A stretch of 64,000 nucleotides of DNA from Rhyzopertha dominica. Lineage: Eukaryota > Arthropoda > Insecta > Coleoptera > Bostrichidae. Location: positions 47,265,325-47,329,324 of the forward strand of contig QCXZ01000064.1 in NCBI GenBank assembly GCA_025024175.1. Reading direction: 5' to 3'. The notes below the pieces were generated by a model, which was not told the origin of the DNA, ran no database searches, and saw only the letters and a list, made by a program, of their open reading frames with translations. A program made the position numbers and the translations under genes. Of the stretch, positions 24,401-35,689 are shown in pieces (the first letter of the stretch is position 1; the number at the start of each line of letters is the position of its first letter).

Positions 24401-26360
24401 TCAAATTGAATAGAAAAATAACTTATTTTTGGAAGAGGAAAAAGAAGAGGAAGAGGAAGAATTATTGGACTTAATTTTGCTTAATTCCTTATTTTAATGC
24501 AAGGAACCTGCGATAGAACATCGTGTAAACCATTGTATTTCAGGAATGGCAGGCATGGGTATATGTAGACAAAGACGGGGAAGGCTTTGTATCTATATAC
24601 AAAATTAAGTTTTTTCCTAATGTATCTACTTATACTAGATATAATTGACATTAATTTGGGAATAGTTAGGTAGGTTGCGTTTCTTACAGTAGGTAAACAT
24701 TTTTTTCAAGTAAGTATGCTAACCTTAGAATTCTATATAAAAGTTGTCACAGTATTGCCTTGTTTAAATTAGTAGTTTGTTAGTTGAGGCAAGCCGAATA
24801 TTTTAAAGTTTTAAAGTTAAGTAAACTTTGCTCTCCATCTTTATGTTGGTTTAACGTATACGCTACGCACTAATCTGCACATCATTGGTACTACAAAATA
24901 CGATTTTAATAATGAACCTTGAATGATTAAAGGGCATGAGCTCTTGTATCCCAATTTATAGACTACGTGTAGGAATTCCCCTTCCTCAAAACCATCACAA
25001 AAGCGTTTTGCAAAACATACCGAAACATAATACTTCGATATACACTTACACACGTGGAAGTTCTCACACGCCCCGAGACGAAGCACTGTCAATCAAAGGC
25101 AGCGTTAGAGATTATGTGGAAAAGATCGCGGGAAGGATTTCGTTCGCACGGGAATGTTTCATAAACTGGGGGGATTTGTCGGGATGATGTTAAGACCGCA
25201 GGAATTGAGTGCACTGGGTTTGGTAGTAGATATATCAGATATATGTTAAGAGCAGGAGCTTTGTTTCTTGATCCCACGCTGTAAAAGCTGAGGAAATTGG
25301 TTGTTATTATTTGAAATGTACGAGGTGCCTTAGGAAAACTGTGACGTTTAACACCGCTATTTAGGATAGAATGCCCACAAAAATGTTTTGGAGTACTTAA
25401 ATAATGTGATATGTCACAGGCATTGCAATTTTCCTTTCCTTAAAAGTAACAATTACAATGGAAACAAATAGAAGCAAAGTATCATACGCCAACAAAAAGG
25501 GATATAGTTGTAGTTGTTGTTATAGCGATATTTATATTGTTGTAATAAAAAGAAATTATGAATAGATGTAGAGCAGTCAAATGTTGTGCGCACTAAGTGT
25601 CAACAACAAATGAACCTCTATAATAAATCTATACTATTAAAACAGAAGATCACAGTGTAGTAACCTAGCGATGATAACACTAAATTCATTCAAATGCGAC
25701 GGAGTAAAGTAATTGTTATTGTTGTATCAAGACATAATTAGTTGATGTTGGAAACACAAGGGATGCAAGAAGTTAAATCAACAACTCCCATACTCGAAAA
25801 TGTAGCTGCAAACATCAACAATGTGTAGAAGTCTGTTCTCATTACAAAAAATCCCCCGTATGCGCCAGGCTGGAATGATAAATAATAACACATGTTTACA
25901 CTTCACTTTCCGATCCATTATGTTTGATGTTTATACAACGAAATAACAATCACAACGCTAACCCTTGTTTGAATACGCTGTTAGGGAAGCAACTGTATAA
26001 AGAGCTGATGCATCGGTCTCTCAGTGCTGCGGATATCAAAATGTAAACCTACATATATTTCTTTTATTAATGCTATAGGTAGCTACACCATGTCTCGGGT
26101 GGTCATGCAAACGTGTACGACGTTCGTATTTTGCATAGAATGGTTATAAAGAAAAATAATAGAGACGGTAAGGATGTAACATACTATTAAAACAAGTGGA
26201 GCTACAGCACCAAAAAATATAACTTGCAACGATAATTAGGGCTAGACCGTCAATACGTCACTGTATGAACATATTTTATTCATAAAGAAGAATAATAGAT
26301 CGTTACAGAAAGGGGGAAAAGACATGTGGACAGAATATAGTTTAGAGTAAAAGCTAAATA
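18481..26360. other. Long stretch with no supported gene
   Basis: No domain-bearing frame or clear transposon is recognised. A run of 11 C occurs at about 18893-18903. The words cgaaacgtc or cgaaacatc recur near 19.4 kb and 24.1 kb, resembling part of a dispersed arthropod repeat. A GC-richer patch lies at about 21.05-21.48 kb. The short minus-strand frame at 20734-20925 has protein-like composition but matches no family I know. Confidence 0.45.
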
Positions 26361-26717
26361 CTCCAATAATAAAATAAGTTACTTGACGTTTCGGTGGTTT
26401 ACATACTTTTTTCAAGCTTTCTTTTCTTTACTATTTATGTCTGAAACAGTATTCCTTGCATCACATTTATTACTTATTTTTGGATAAATTTCGTTTATTT
26501 TAGGGTGTAACTCTTTGTTCAAACGTGGAGTGCAAAAACATGCAAACGTGCATTTAAACAAAGAAAGTATTAAACCCTAAAATAAACGTAATTAATCCAA
26601 AAGTAAGTAATAAATGCGATGCAAGCAGTTTTATACATAAATAGTGAACAAAATAAAGCTTCAAAATGGTGGATTAAAAACCACCGAAACGTCAAGTAAC
26701 TTATTTAATTATTGGAG
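26361..26717. mobile_element. Foldback (hairpin) element
   Basis: The sequence begins ctccaataat and ends with its inverse (attattggag). The two halves are imperfect reverse complements for about 165 bp each, with a short loop near 26540. Both arms carry acttgacgtttcggtggttt or its inverse near the tips. There is no reading frame and no clear target duplication. It is a MITE or foldback transposon of unknown superfamily. Confidence 0.75.
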
Positions 26718-27249
26718 AAAATCTGCAAGAAAAAATAGATCCATATATTAATAATACCTTATTAGAATGGTTTATAAAAATAAAAAAGGATTTCATGCAT
26801 GGATTGCTCCTAACGTTAAAATTAAAATAAAGAAGGTGAATGTAATTAAAAGTTCTAAAGGGGTTGTTGTTGAAACATTAAGTAGAAGCGAAGTAAAGTA
26901 AGTAGAAGGAAAAACATAAAAACTGTATATCCAGAAATAAAAATATCAAAACTGGCGTAGAAGGAATGTTAAGCGGCCCCCAGACGATCAATAAATATTG
27001 TTAATAAACGTTTGTCATTTTGGTTTATAAATATTTACACACTGTAGTTGCCTCACACCATAATTACTTATTGATAATCTGGTCAGTTTTCGCGCTGACA
27101 GAGTTAGGATGAAAAAGCTTGTTTATCTATTATTTTAGTTTTATTAATTAAGCGGCGAAAGGAAAAAAGAATATGAGCCTGAGAGTGGCTTCTAAGAAGA
27201 GGCACATTTTTTCATATGAGTTTGTTGAATGAGGTGTGTATATCCATTC

Positions 27250-28670
27250 CAAAAGATTTCCAAAATTACTTTCGCATGACGAACGATTGCTACGAAGAGT
27301 TGGTAAACCTAGTGGGACCAATTATAGTGAAACAAGATACAATTATGAGAAGAGCAGTTTCAGTGGAAGAGATTGGCTTTAACTCTTTTTAGCAACTGGT
27401 AGAACATTTCAATTAGGGGAACTGTGATTGGAACATGTGAAGCATTAATTTCAACTTTAAAGGATTATACAAAGGCAGGTGAATAACACAACTGTCAAAG
27501 TAAATTTAGTTTCCCATAAATAAAAGTCATACAAGTCAGTATAGTTTGACCAAAGCTGTTAAATGCTGCTGTGTGAATCTTCTTCAGACATTGGTATACT
27601 GGTGCTGTTGAAGGCGCCGATGATGGTGTTGTAAAATAATGTTGGTTTTGATACTGTTACGGTTTATTAATAGAAACAGAATTAGGATGCAATGTACCAA
27701 GTTCACCTTCAAGTAAAATATCGTTTATCAATGTTTCCGCCCAAAGTCGTTGATCATGTTTTAGTTTACCTTAAATGTTCAACTTTTTGCAACTACGTCT
27801 ATCTACGTCTATATCATTTTTCATCAAATATTCACAAACAACAGATAACAATTAATTCCCTTTTGTAATTTGCGTTTTTTTTTGGCTGCTGGCAAGCATT
27901 TGAGATTGATGCCATAGACGATTGGACGGTAACCTGTGGCTCCTCAATTTCATTAGTCTCAACGTCAGTGTCTTTAGCCCAAAAATATTTATTTATTCAT
28001 ATTATTCAAATGGTAATATTGTCATTAGGAAGTCAATGCAATTCTGTAATTTTGTAGATGCCTCGATTTGAAAATGAATGGATGCAGATAGCCCATGATT
28101 TTGGATTAATGTGGAACTTCTATAATGCGTTAGGTGCCATCGATGGCAAGCATATTCGAATTAATAAGCCAAAGAACTCAGGCTCATTATACTATCATTA
28201 CAAGGACTTTTCTAGTATCATGACAACGCGAATTACGAATTCCTATTAGCTGACATAGGAGTAATTGGTCGTATTTCTTATGGAGGTGTAATACAACACT
28301 GGATTTTGGAAATTGCATGAAAGAAAGCTACTACAAATTCCTCTTCCCGTACGTATTCCCCAGACGTTTCCATTTGTAGTTTTAACAGGTGAAGCGTTTT
28401 CATTAAAACCTAATTTTATGAGCCTTACAGCCAGATAGGGTTGGGCGACAAAAAGAGGATATTTAGTTATCAACTTTCTCGTGCTAGATGAGTAGTCGAG
28501 AATACTTTTGGCATTTTGGTGTCAAAATTTAGAGTACCTATTTCGTTCAAAAATACAGCACAAACCTGCTAAAGTCAAGATAATTACATTAGCTTCTTGT
28601 TATTTACATAACTATCTGCTGAAAAAGAATCGTAGAGAGTACCCACCTACAAGACACATTAAATTCTGAA
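27250..28670 (+). pseudogene. PIF/Harbinger transposase pseudogene
   Basis: The first block (about 27250-27478) encodes the N-terminal part, with FRMTNDCYEELVNLVGP, then FLATGRTFQ after a frameshift and LKDYTKA. The second block (from 28058) encodes LGAIDGKHIR with the first catalytic Asp, then KPNFM, LSRAR and ENTFGIL with the catalytic Glu. Between the blocks, 27479-28057 starts GT and ends AG like a 579-bp intron, although the frames on either side are now out of phase. The motif that normally reads GDEAF reads GEAF here, so the second catalytic Asp is lost by an in-frame deletion. An Arg codon before VVENTFGIL is now a stop. It is non-functional; the family assignment is secure. Confidence 0.88.
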
Positions 28671-29185
28671 AATATTACTATCTGCCAGATTGACAGGGGA
28701 GACCATAGGGTGAACATTGAACTTACTGCATTATAACGGGGACGCTATTTAAATTCGTCGGTAGAAGCAATTACAGACAAGTATTGTAACTACTTTAATA
28801 ATGAAGGCACAGTGTTGTGGCAGAATGATGTAATTATTCAGTAAATATTGTTATTAAACTATACACTGTGATTCTAATCTTACCTGCTTACTTTCTAAAG
28901 ATATAGATTGGGTGACATAATTTGACGAGCTCTCACTTAGAAAGCTTGATTCTTTAAAAGTCCAGCATTTGGAAATATATACTTTAACGGAGTCTGTACC
29001 AGTTCCTTTAGAACTTTTAATTTTCCTTAATTCTTTCCTGTGATTAGTCCTTATGGAATTAATTTTCGTTTTAACGTCATCTCCAATTGCATTTCTTTTT
29101 TTTGCTTATTTCCATCGTCCGGACAGTTCGTGAGAAATTCGCAGTATCTGAATAACCTACATAAATCTAAACAAATAAGCGCACA
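27660..29185 (-). pseudogene. PIF/Harbinger second protein (Myb/MADF-like) pseudogene
   Basis: The minus-strand block 29185-28884 encodes a degenerate MADF/Myb-like domain, including INSIRTNHRKELRKIKSS, CWTF and SSFL. It ends in CAG followed by GTAAGA, a good splice donor. A second minus-strand block (about 27971-27660) follows a possible acceptor and reads an acidic stretch, a Lys-rich stretch, then [20 protein letters not shown] before a stop. That last segment resembles the C-terminal tail of PIF partner proteins. The partner normally carries the transposase into the nucleus and onto DNA. Internal frameshifts and stops show it is dead. The plus-strand transposase second exon lies between the two blocks. 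Confidence 0.62.
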
Positions 29186-29411
29186 GTTGTTGCGTACACG
29201 CTAGCACTTTTTACTCTACCAACTGAACTAAGATTGCCAATCTCTCCCTCAGACGGCCAATATTCATTTTCAATTTTGCAAATATTTTGGTTTTCATCAA
29301 CTCAACCCATCAATATTTTCCATATTGACAATACATCAATATTTCTACTCACACGCTCAATAATATTGTCAATATTTCGATATTGACATTATTTATTGAT
29401 CGTTTGAGGGA

Positions 29412-31266
29412 TACTGTACATACGATAAGCAGTAAACCGCAAAGAAGGAGTTACAGAATAAGCGAACTGTTAGGAGCTAATAATATTCAGATGAATTTGA
29501 AAGAAGTGGAGGCATTTGAGAAAAGCGAATTTTAAACGTTGTAGAAGCGCAAGTCCCAACGTCACACCATGTTTTAGCTGGCGTGCAAGAAAATAATATA
29601 TTTAGTAAGTAGGTATGCATTAAATGTGAGTATACAATGTAATGATGAAGCAAGCGAAGGTAAGTGAATGCTGACAAACATTAGTTTAGATTTTGGTACT
29701 TTATTTAAATCATGTAGTTGTAGTAATTTAAACACATATAAAATTTTACACCGGACTAGCATAATACGCCAGTTGAGTAACTTCTAATATTTATTCTAAA
29801 AACTTACATAATTTTGTATTTGCATGCGCAGTTTTGTAAAGATACCACTGGGAACTTCCTGATGCCTTTCAAAAACATAAATTACAGCAATTCTTGTTCG
29901 TAAGTTAGATTTGTGGGCACGGACTTTTCTTTTAACACGGACTTCGCGTGTCTTGGCCATGTTCGATTTCACGACTGATGTTGTTATACCTTTAACACCA
30001 AATATTAGCGGAACATGAGAGTTTTTCTCCACTTTTCCCAATTCTGGCTGTGTCTCACGCCGCCCCAAGAATACGACTTTTAACAGTCCACGAACACGCA
30101 ACGCTACGAGGTCAATAATCGTAATATGGACACGGAAGAGAAGTTGGATTAAGCATGAGAGTAATTATAAGTTATAGAGTAAACGAACGATTTCGGGAAC
30201 AAACTCTACCGAGCTGAAGTTGATAATGATCTTGTTATTATACTTGGAAGTACAGTTAGTTATCCATTTCTAAATTATATATTTTTGAGTAACCAGAAAA
30301 TTCAGTAATCTGTATTGCAAATGGGAAGGTTATCGTCCTAACAAATTAAAGCCCAGTCATAATATTATAGACCTGATGGCACCTGATGACCATTTACAAT
30401 GATTATAAATTAATTATTATGGTGTTAGCCGACGTAGAATGCAGTCAGTAAAATGCAGACATCATTNCATAATTTGCGGTTTACAAATATGTACCAATAG
30501 ACAAAGAGCAAGCCAAGATAATGAAATTATTTTTGTAAGCAGTTCATTTGAAGGACTTCATATCAATTACACAAACAAATTATCAAAAAATTTGCAAAAT
30601 TAGTTTAACCTTCCTGTAATCTTGCTTCTTTCAGCAAACGACAAATGTTCAAGGCATCACATCCATGTAAAATTTGTTCGAAAAGTTTGCATTGCGAAAC
30701 AGTAGTATTTACAATTTACTGTCCTACAAAGCGCTTTATTATGCCCATTTATCGCGTGTTTTAAATTAACTTAATTTAATCTTTATAACACAACATTCAT
30801 CACATTTCCATACACTTTAACCGACTGGTGTATTCGAGGATAAAATTTTTCATTAAAAATTTGTACAATACACTTCTTTTGCACTCTTGATTCTCATGAA
30901 ACTCTCCTAGCCATCCTGAAACACCAGTGAATTACACCTAGACACTTTAAACTGATACTGATAAGCACTCAATAGTTGATGGTATAATCCACCATTTTGC
31001 CTGAAAAATACATTCCCAAATCAATTTATTTTCCGTCTGACCTTGAAATTGAAGGCGTGATTTTAATAGACCTATTTGATACTAAAATGATTTAAAATGA
31101 TTTGGAGTAGAAGCCAAAAATGACAACTAACACACGAACAAAACGTATTTGACAAATTACCCGAAAATGATCATATTATTCAAATTCAAGAAGCTCTAGA
31201 TGGCGCTGGTTACAGTCGCAACATATACAAAATATTCTTATAGCTGTCCTCAACCACACTCCTCCT
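29412..31266. other. No gene recognised
   Basis: A minus-strand frame at 29796-30101 (101 codons) is Arg/Lys/Val-rich with no domain I recognise. Nothing supports it as a gene beyond its length. Confidence 0.4.
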
Positions 31267-31497
31267 AGAGTTTCTGTAAATGATTCATGCATCCTGGCGA
31301 TTAAATCAATTTGCCGTCTCTCAGGAAAGTGAACACAACTATTCCTTTGACAGATAATTTTCATCTGTTGATTGTCGAATTAGTTGATATCTTTTAATAT
31401 GCAAAAGCACCTGGGAGGGTGTATTTTCAACAGTGTTTTGTAGGATGGTTGCAGGGTGCAGGGTGATACGGGTCGTATATCTTAGGTTAAGCATCGT

Positions 31498-32047
31498 AAT
31501 TAGGCTTTTTAAGATTACGTCATCCAATATGGTGTCCAGGGGGCAAAAAGCGCACGCATGGGACGCGCCTGCGAAACCCTGGAAACGGACGCGTGGCTGA
31601 TAGAGTTGGGTCCTTCATGACCAAGTCGTTCAAATTGAATGACTCATGCCTTGATTTGGCTCACAGCTAATGAATCAGCGTCGTTCGTGGGTCGTACATG
31701 GTTAACGGCTGACGATAGCACACGACGAGAACACAGCATGAGAGCATATTTATATGCTGTGGCAAGACAGGAGACACCGCTGTCACTTTCAATTCACGAT
31801 CCATATGTCTTTAAGCAGGTCTAAACAACTCGGTAACTCGTTCTCAGTAATGATTTTTGAACGACTTGAATGATCCGAATCTACGCGATTGATTGAACGA
31901 CTTGAATTGAATCGAATGTCCCAGCTCTAGTGACTGACGTTGGCATTAAGTAATGGGGTTTCTATGACAGCGCGCTAGAAGCTGCATCGTTTTGAAATTT
32001 GCCCCCTGGCAGTCGCTCAAAAGTCACGTGTTCTAAAAAGCCTAATT
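31498..32047. mobile_element. MITE nested in copy C (ends AATTAGGCTTTTTA)
   Basis: The ends aattaggctttttaa and ctaaaaagcctaatt are inverted copies of about 14 bp. A second inverted pair, ccagggggcaaa and tttgccccctgg, lies about 40 bp further in. Without the 329-bp hAT-type insertion the element is about 213 bp. There is no coding capacity, and the superfamily is unknown. Confidence 0.65.
31601..31929. mobile_element. Small hAT-type MITE (329 bp) at the centre of a nest
   Basis: The ends are tagagttggg and the inverse of tagagctggg. The flanking 8-bp words are gtggctga (31593-31600) and gtgactga (31930-31937), a target duplication with one difference. The interior repeats tcgttcaa/cgacttgaat words near both ends. 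The frame at 31639-31824 is not supported as a gene. Confidence 0.78.
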
Positions 32048-32286
32048 GTGTAACAAAAGTGGGGTTATGATAGACGTAGATGTGTATATTAATGTCATGT
32101 AGTTTTGTACAAGTAAAATAGAAAATAGAACCGTAAACTGTTGAAAATTTTTATGAAACCAATAATTTCGTAGCTATAAATTTATTGTGATTATTGTAGC
32201 TTGGCAGTAGTTACAAAATGCGGCACAAAGAATTCAGAAACCAACGCTGCCTGCATTGCATGAATCATTTATAGAAATTCTGTACA

Positions 32287-34431
32287 AATGATGTATTAGC
32301 TACATTTAATAATTCTAAAGTTTATATTGAGTTACACACATTTTTTTATTAATTACACTTCCGTCACTCCTGAAAACATGCATTTAAACTTTCATTCTGG
32401 ACTTAATAGTTTGACAGCTGCCATAAACAGAGATAACCCGTATGCAGGGTAATCCCGGAACTACCACCAGAAGTGACAGGGGGGTTGCGATTGAAGTTAA
32501 TTGGCGACAAATGCCCGGTATACGGTCGGTTACATGCCAGTCTATCACTGCTGACTGAATTAACGGCAAACTGATTAACGGAATTATGCAATGAAGGCGA
32601 TCTGTCCAACTGCATCGACACTGCAGTTGTTGCACATGGAGCTAGCAGCAACGCCATATGGCTCGAAAGTTCATGCCGACCGCAGGAGTTTATGAAGTTA
32701 GTAAGTGGATAAATAGTAATAAAAGCGGTTTGTTACGGATATTTAACTTACCATATGTAAGACGAATTGTCAGTATAACTGCTGTCTTACCTGGAACAAA
32801 ACAGATGCAATTGAATAAAACTGTTTTTCAAGTAGGGATCAGGGTATTAAACTTTTATTAGCTTTGAGCACACTTTTGGTATTGTCAAAAAAGAAAAATG
32901 ACTTCTCATCTAAAGAGTACAGGCAAAGAAACTAACGAAACAACGGAATTTTGCAATAATTAACTTGTTTTTTTTAGTTTGATAATTATGTTGCTTTTCT
33001 CTAGCGCGATGTGGAGTAATTGGTTAAAAGTAGATTAGTCATAAACTTTTATAAACTGTGTTAAGGCAAATGTGAAGTGTTGAAAGTTGTAGTTTCGTAA
33101 GTTGTTTAATGTAGTTCATGTAAATTCTGTCAGTCAGGCTCTCCGGTTTATTGGCAATGTTAAAGTCTATTTTGTCTCTAAAGAAAAGTTTGGCTAAATT
33201 GTTCGTTATAAGTAAGTTCTAAAGGGTTAGTTATTTTAAAAATTAGTAATATTATTTTTCAAAAACAACGAGGCGCAAGTTTCCGTTACTTTACTTGTTG
33301 TCATAAGAATAAGACCTGGCAATCTCATTTTTCTTTGCTAATATTTAGCAACGAAAGTTGTATAGTAAGCCCTGCAGTAAGTAGAACCTTCTCCGTATCC
33401 TGCATTGGGTTTTATTGCTGTTTCGGCAGCATTTTACCACAACTAGAGCTCATAATATACGTATTAATATATACGATCAAAATCAAACAAAAATGCGAAC
33501 TGGATAGTCGGTTGATAAGAGCTGAAGCAGCGTCTGTGCATTTTAAAATATAAATAGCTCTTATTGTTTAATACACATAATGCATTTTAATTGTATTTCT
33601 TGACCAGTTAAGTGTTAAATGTGAATTATAAGTTTACACATAATAATTTGACAACTGGTACTTCGGCGGCTATCTATTTATTACATCTGTGATTGCTTAT
33701 TGCTGACCATCATGACGGAAGACTGCCGTTGTCGCCAGGGTGCATACTCCATCGACAATGTAGATGAAGTGCGACAGAACATATTATTATTATTATTATT
33801 ATTACTATAGCAATAAATCTATTACTTTTAAGGCGAATACCAGACATAAAAGAGTCTGACTCAGTTAGGCATAAGTACTCAACCTAAGTGATCTGCCGTA
33901 GCAAATTGAATCCAGCAAAGCCATATTCAATGGCTTCCACTTTTTGAGAACAAAACTGAAAGCAAAATAGTCAAATGTGAACGTTCTTGAATCGTTTACG
34001 CAATGTGCTTGACGAATGCGTCATCGGACAGGATGGCATTTGACAGGAGAGGCATTTATTCGTATTATCATTCCTCTTCTTAGTCGCCTAGTGATAACGA
34101 TTAATAAATCGTTAATCAATCGGTGCGGTGCATCATTTTCAGGCGGCTAGCTGGCACACGATCATGGGATTCTACAATTCTTTAACAATAGGTTTTAGTG
34201 AAGTTCATTTTTCATACTATCTATTTACTTTGAAATAGTTTTTCCGAACAATGCCCTTCTAAGCATCTAGTCTTCTTCTTTTGGCGTCACCAACTTAATA
34301 GTAATGTGACAGAAATATTCATCAGAAGTATTTGTTTGAAACACTTTCAAAAATAAATACTGAATTACAGACCAAAACTTGATTTTTTGGAACGTAGTTT
34401 TTTCTGGTATACTCAGTCTGTAGAAATAAAC
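32287..34431. other. No gene recognised
   Basis: Overlapping short frames at 32384-32861 match no family. An (ATT)n run of about 24 bp lies at 33782-33805. The remainder is AT-rich without clear repeats. Confidence 0.45.
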
Positions 34432-34540
34432 TTTACTAGTATGATATTATGAAAGATAATAATTGCCTGAATTCATCTATAAATGAGCATACGTGATGTT
34501 TTATTGGGTTTGAAGCCATAAGACGAAATGAAAAAGTATT

Positions 34541-34612
34541 GGCCTTGAACGAGATTTGAACTCGTGACCTTTTGAATACCAGTCAAACGCTCTGCCACTG
34601 AGCTGTCAGGGC
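34541..34612 (-). tRNA. tRNA-like cloverleaf, anticodon GGT; probably tRNA pseudogene or SINE head
   Basis: These 72 bases fold as a full cloverleaf on the minus strand. The acceptor stem is GCCCTGA/TCAAGGC with one mismatch at the fourth pair. The D arm is GCTC/GAGC. The anticodon stem TTTGA/TCAAA encloses loop CTGGTAT, giving anticodon GGT (Thr). The T stem ACGAG/CTCGT encloses TTCAAAT. The B-box is AGTTCAAATCT. Eukaryotes normally read these Thr codons with an AGT anticodon, and the unit sits inside a repeat, so a functional gene is unlikely. Confidence 0.55.
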
Positions 34613-34708
34613 CCTATTCAGAATCGGCAAATGTGTCAGATGGCATTCAGCAGTATTACATGTTAACTTTGATGTATAAATGCCGCCTTGACCTCGATTC
34701 TGAATAGG

Positions 34709-34769
34709 GCTCTGATAGCTCAGTGATAGAGCGTGTTACTGGTCCCGAGTTCAAATCTCGGTCAAGGCC
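34709..34769 (+). pseudogene. Truncated tRNA-like unit (anticodon arm deleted)
   Basis: The sequence shares A-box (TAGCTCAGTGATAGAGC) and B-box (GAGTTCAAATCTC) parts with the opposite-strand unit at 34541-34612 and keeps a perfect CCGAG/CTCGG T stem. About 11 bases covering the anticodon arm are missing, so it cannot be a working tRNA. Confidence 0.65.
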
Positions 34770-35019
34770 AATACTTTTTCATTTCGTTTTATGCCTGCAA
34801 ACCCAATAAAGCATAATTTTACTAGTATGATATTATTGGTGATCACATTTAAGCAACTTATCTACTTATAACACTAAACAATCATCACAAACATTAAAAC
34901 TTTAATTTTGTTTCGTAAAAGCTTTTCAGGCTAATTAGACATAAACATTCACTGCTAACTATGGCGATTCAAAAGTTCGTAGTGAAACCTTTGAAACAGA
35001 TGCGGCGGTTTAAATATTG

Positions 35020-35400
35020 TTTCCATTTAATACCATGCTGGAATGTAGCGTCTTTTCTTACAAAATAAAATACCGTGGCTCCCAGTTTGGCACGTACCTG
35101 AATGCACAACGGCGCAAATTTATAGCGTAATCTAAAGCGAATGTCTTAATTACGGAGCCAAGCAATTGGAAAAACATTAATCCCAGCCCCGCTTCCGTTT
35201 CAATTAGACCAGCACCTGCCCGCCTTATCCCGTTTAACGGAAGGGACGACAGTTACTCTGAAAATTAGAACGTTTCAAGGTGTAAACTGCTCGTGGCAGT
35301 TTGTATGGCAAATAACTGTCCAATAAACTCGGCCCGAAACTGGCACGACGCTCACAGGTGTTCGCGTGCCCCTGTATTTCAGTTGCACCCTAAACATTAG
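35020..35400. promoter_or_regulatory. Candidate conserved non-coding / enhancer-like patch
   Basis: GC-richer, non-repetitive sequence without a frame. It contains words resembling binding sites: TAATCCC, TTAATTA, CACCTG, GTAAAC and CAATAAA. This is a composition-based guess, not a demonstrated element. Confidence 0.25.
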
Positions 35401-35689
35401 GGTTCGAGGTTAGTATGCTGGGCTTGAGAGTTTTTGTCTCAAACGACCGTGCCGGAACATGCTCTCCGATAATGTAACATTTATGTATGTATAATACTAT
35501 TTCGTTCAGAAACAGGCTGAGGCAACGACTGGATGTTAATTTATTTTTTAGGCCATAAATAAGTATTTTTACATAGCACCAGAACCCAACTACACTAAGC
35601 TTAAACTACTACTCAAAGCATACACTTCACTCACGAGTACTTAGAAAACTAGAATACTTTGATCGCCCTGTTCGCTAGCTGAACCGCTT

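Larger units (their letters stand above)
26975..29411 (+). mobile_element. Decayed PIF/Harbinger element
   Basis: The left end (cccccagacgatcaataaat) and the inverted right end (ccctcaaacgatcaataaat) match over about 30 bp. Between them are both proteins expected of PIF/Harbinger: a DDE transposase (+) and a Myb/SANT-MADF-like partner (-). Near the right end there are repeated caatatt/aatattg words. A 3-bp TWA duplication could not be fixed. Multiple stops and frameshifts show it is dead. Confidence 0.8.
31267..32286. mobile_element. Copy C of a ~690-bp inverted-repeat family, interrupted by a MITE
   Basis: The left end (agagtttctgtaaatgattc) and inverted right end (tgaatcatttatagaaattc) match the ends of copies A and B at 35690-37531. 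Shared interior landmarks are ctctcaggaaagtgaacac, ttgtagcttggcagtagtta and the right-end cgttgcatgaatc type word. The centre differs: a 550-bp insertion replaces the middle part. Confidence 0.75.
34432..34836. mobile_element. Inverted pair of tRNA-like units between 19-bp direct repeats
   Basis: The 19-bp word tttactagtatgatattat is at 34432-34450 and 34818-34836. Between them, arms 34498-34626 and 34695-34813 are imperfect reverse complements. Each arm contains a tRNA-like sequence with recognisable A-box and B-box motifs. Beyond the tRNA parts the arms share ccctattcagaatcg and gaaatgaaaaagtattggcc. Direct repeats of this length suit a retroposon duplication, but the inverted dimer is unusual. 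Confidence 0.75.

Noticed and set aside
34541..34612. Functional tRNA-Thr gene
   Set aside because: The cloverleaf is good, but there is an acceptor mismatch, an atypical GGT anticodon and location inside an inverted repeat with a truncated twin, so pseudogene or SINE head is likelier.
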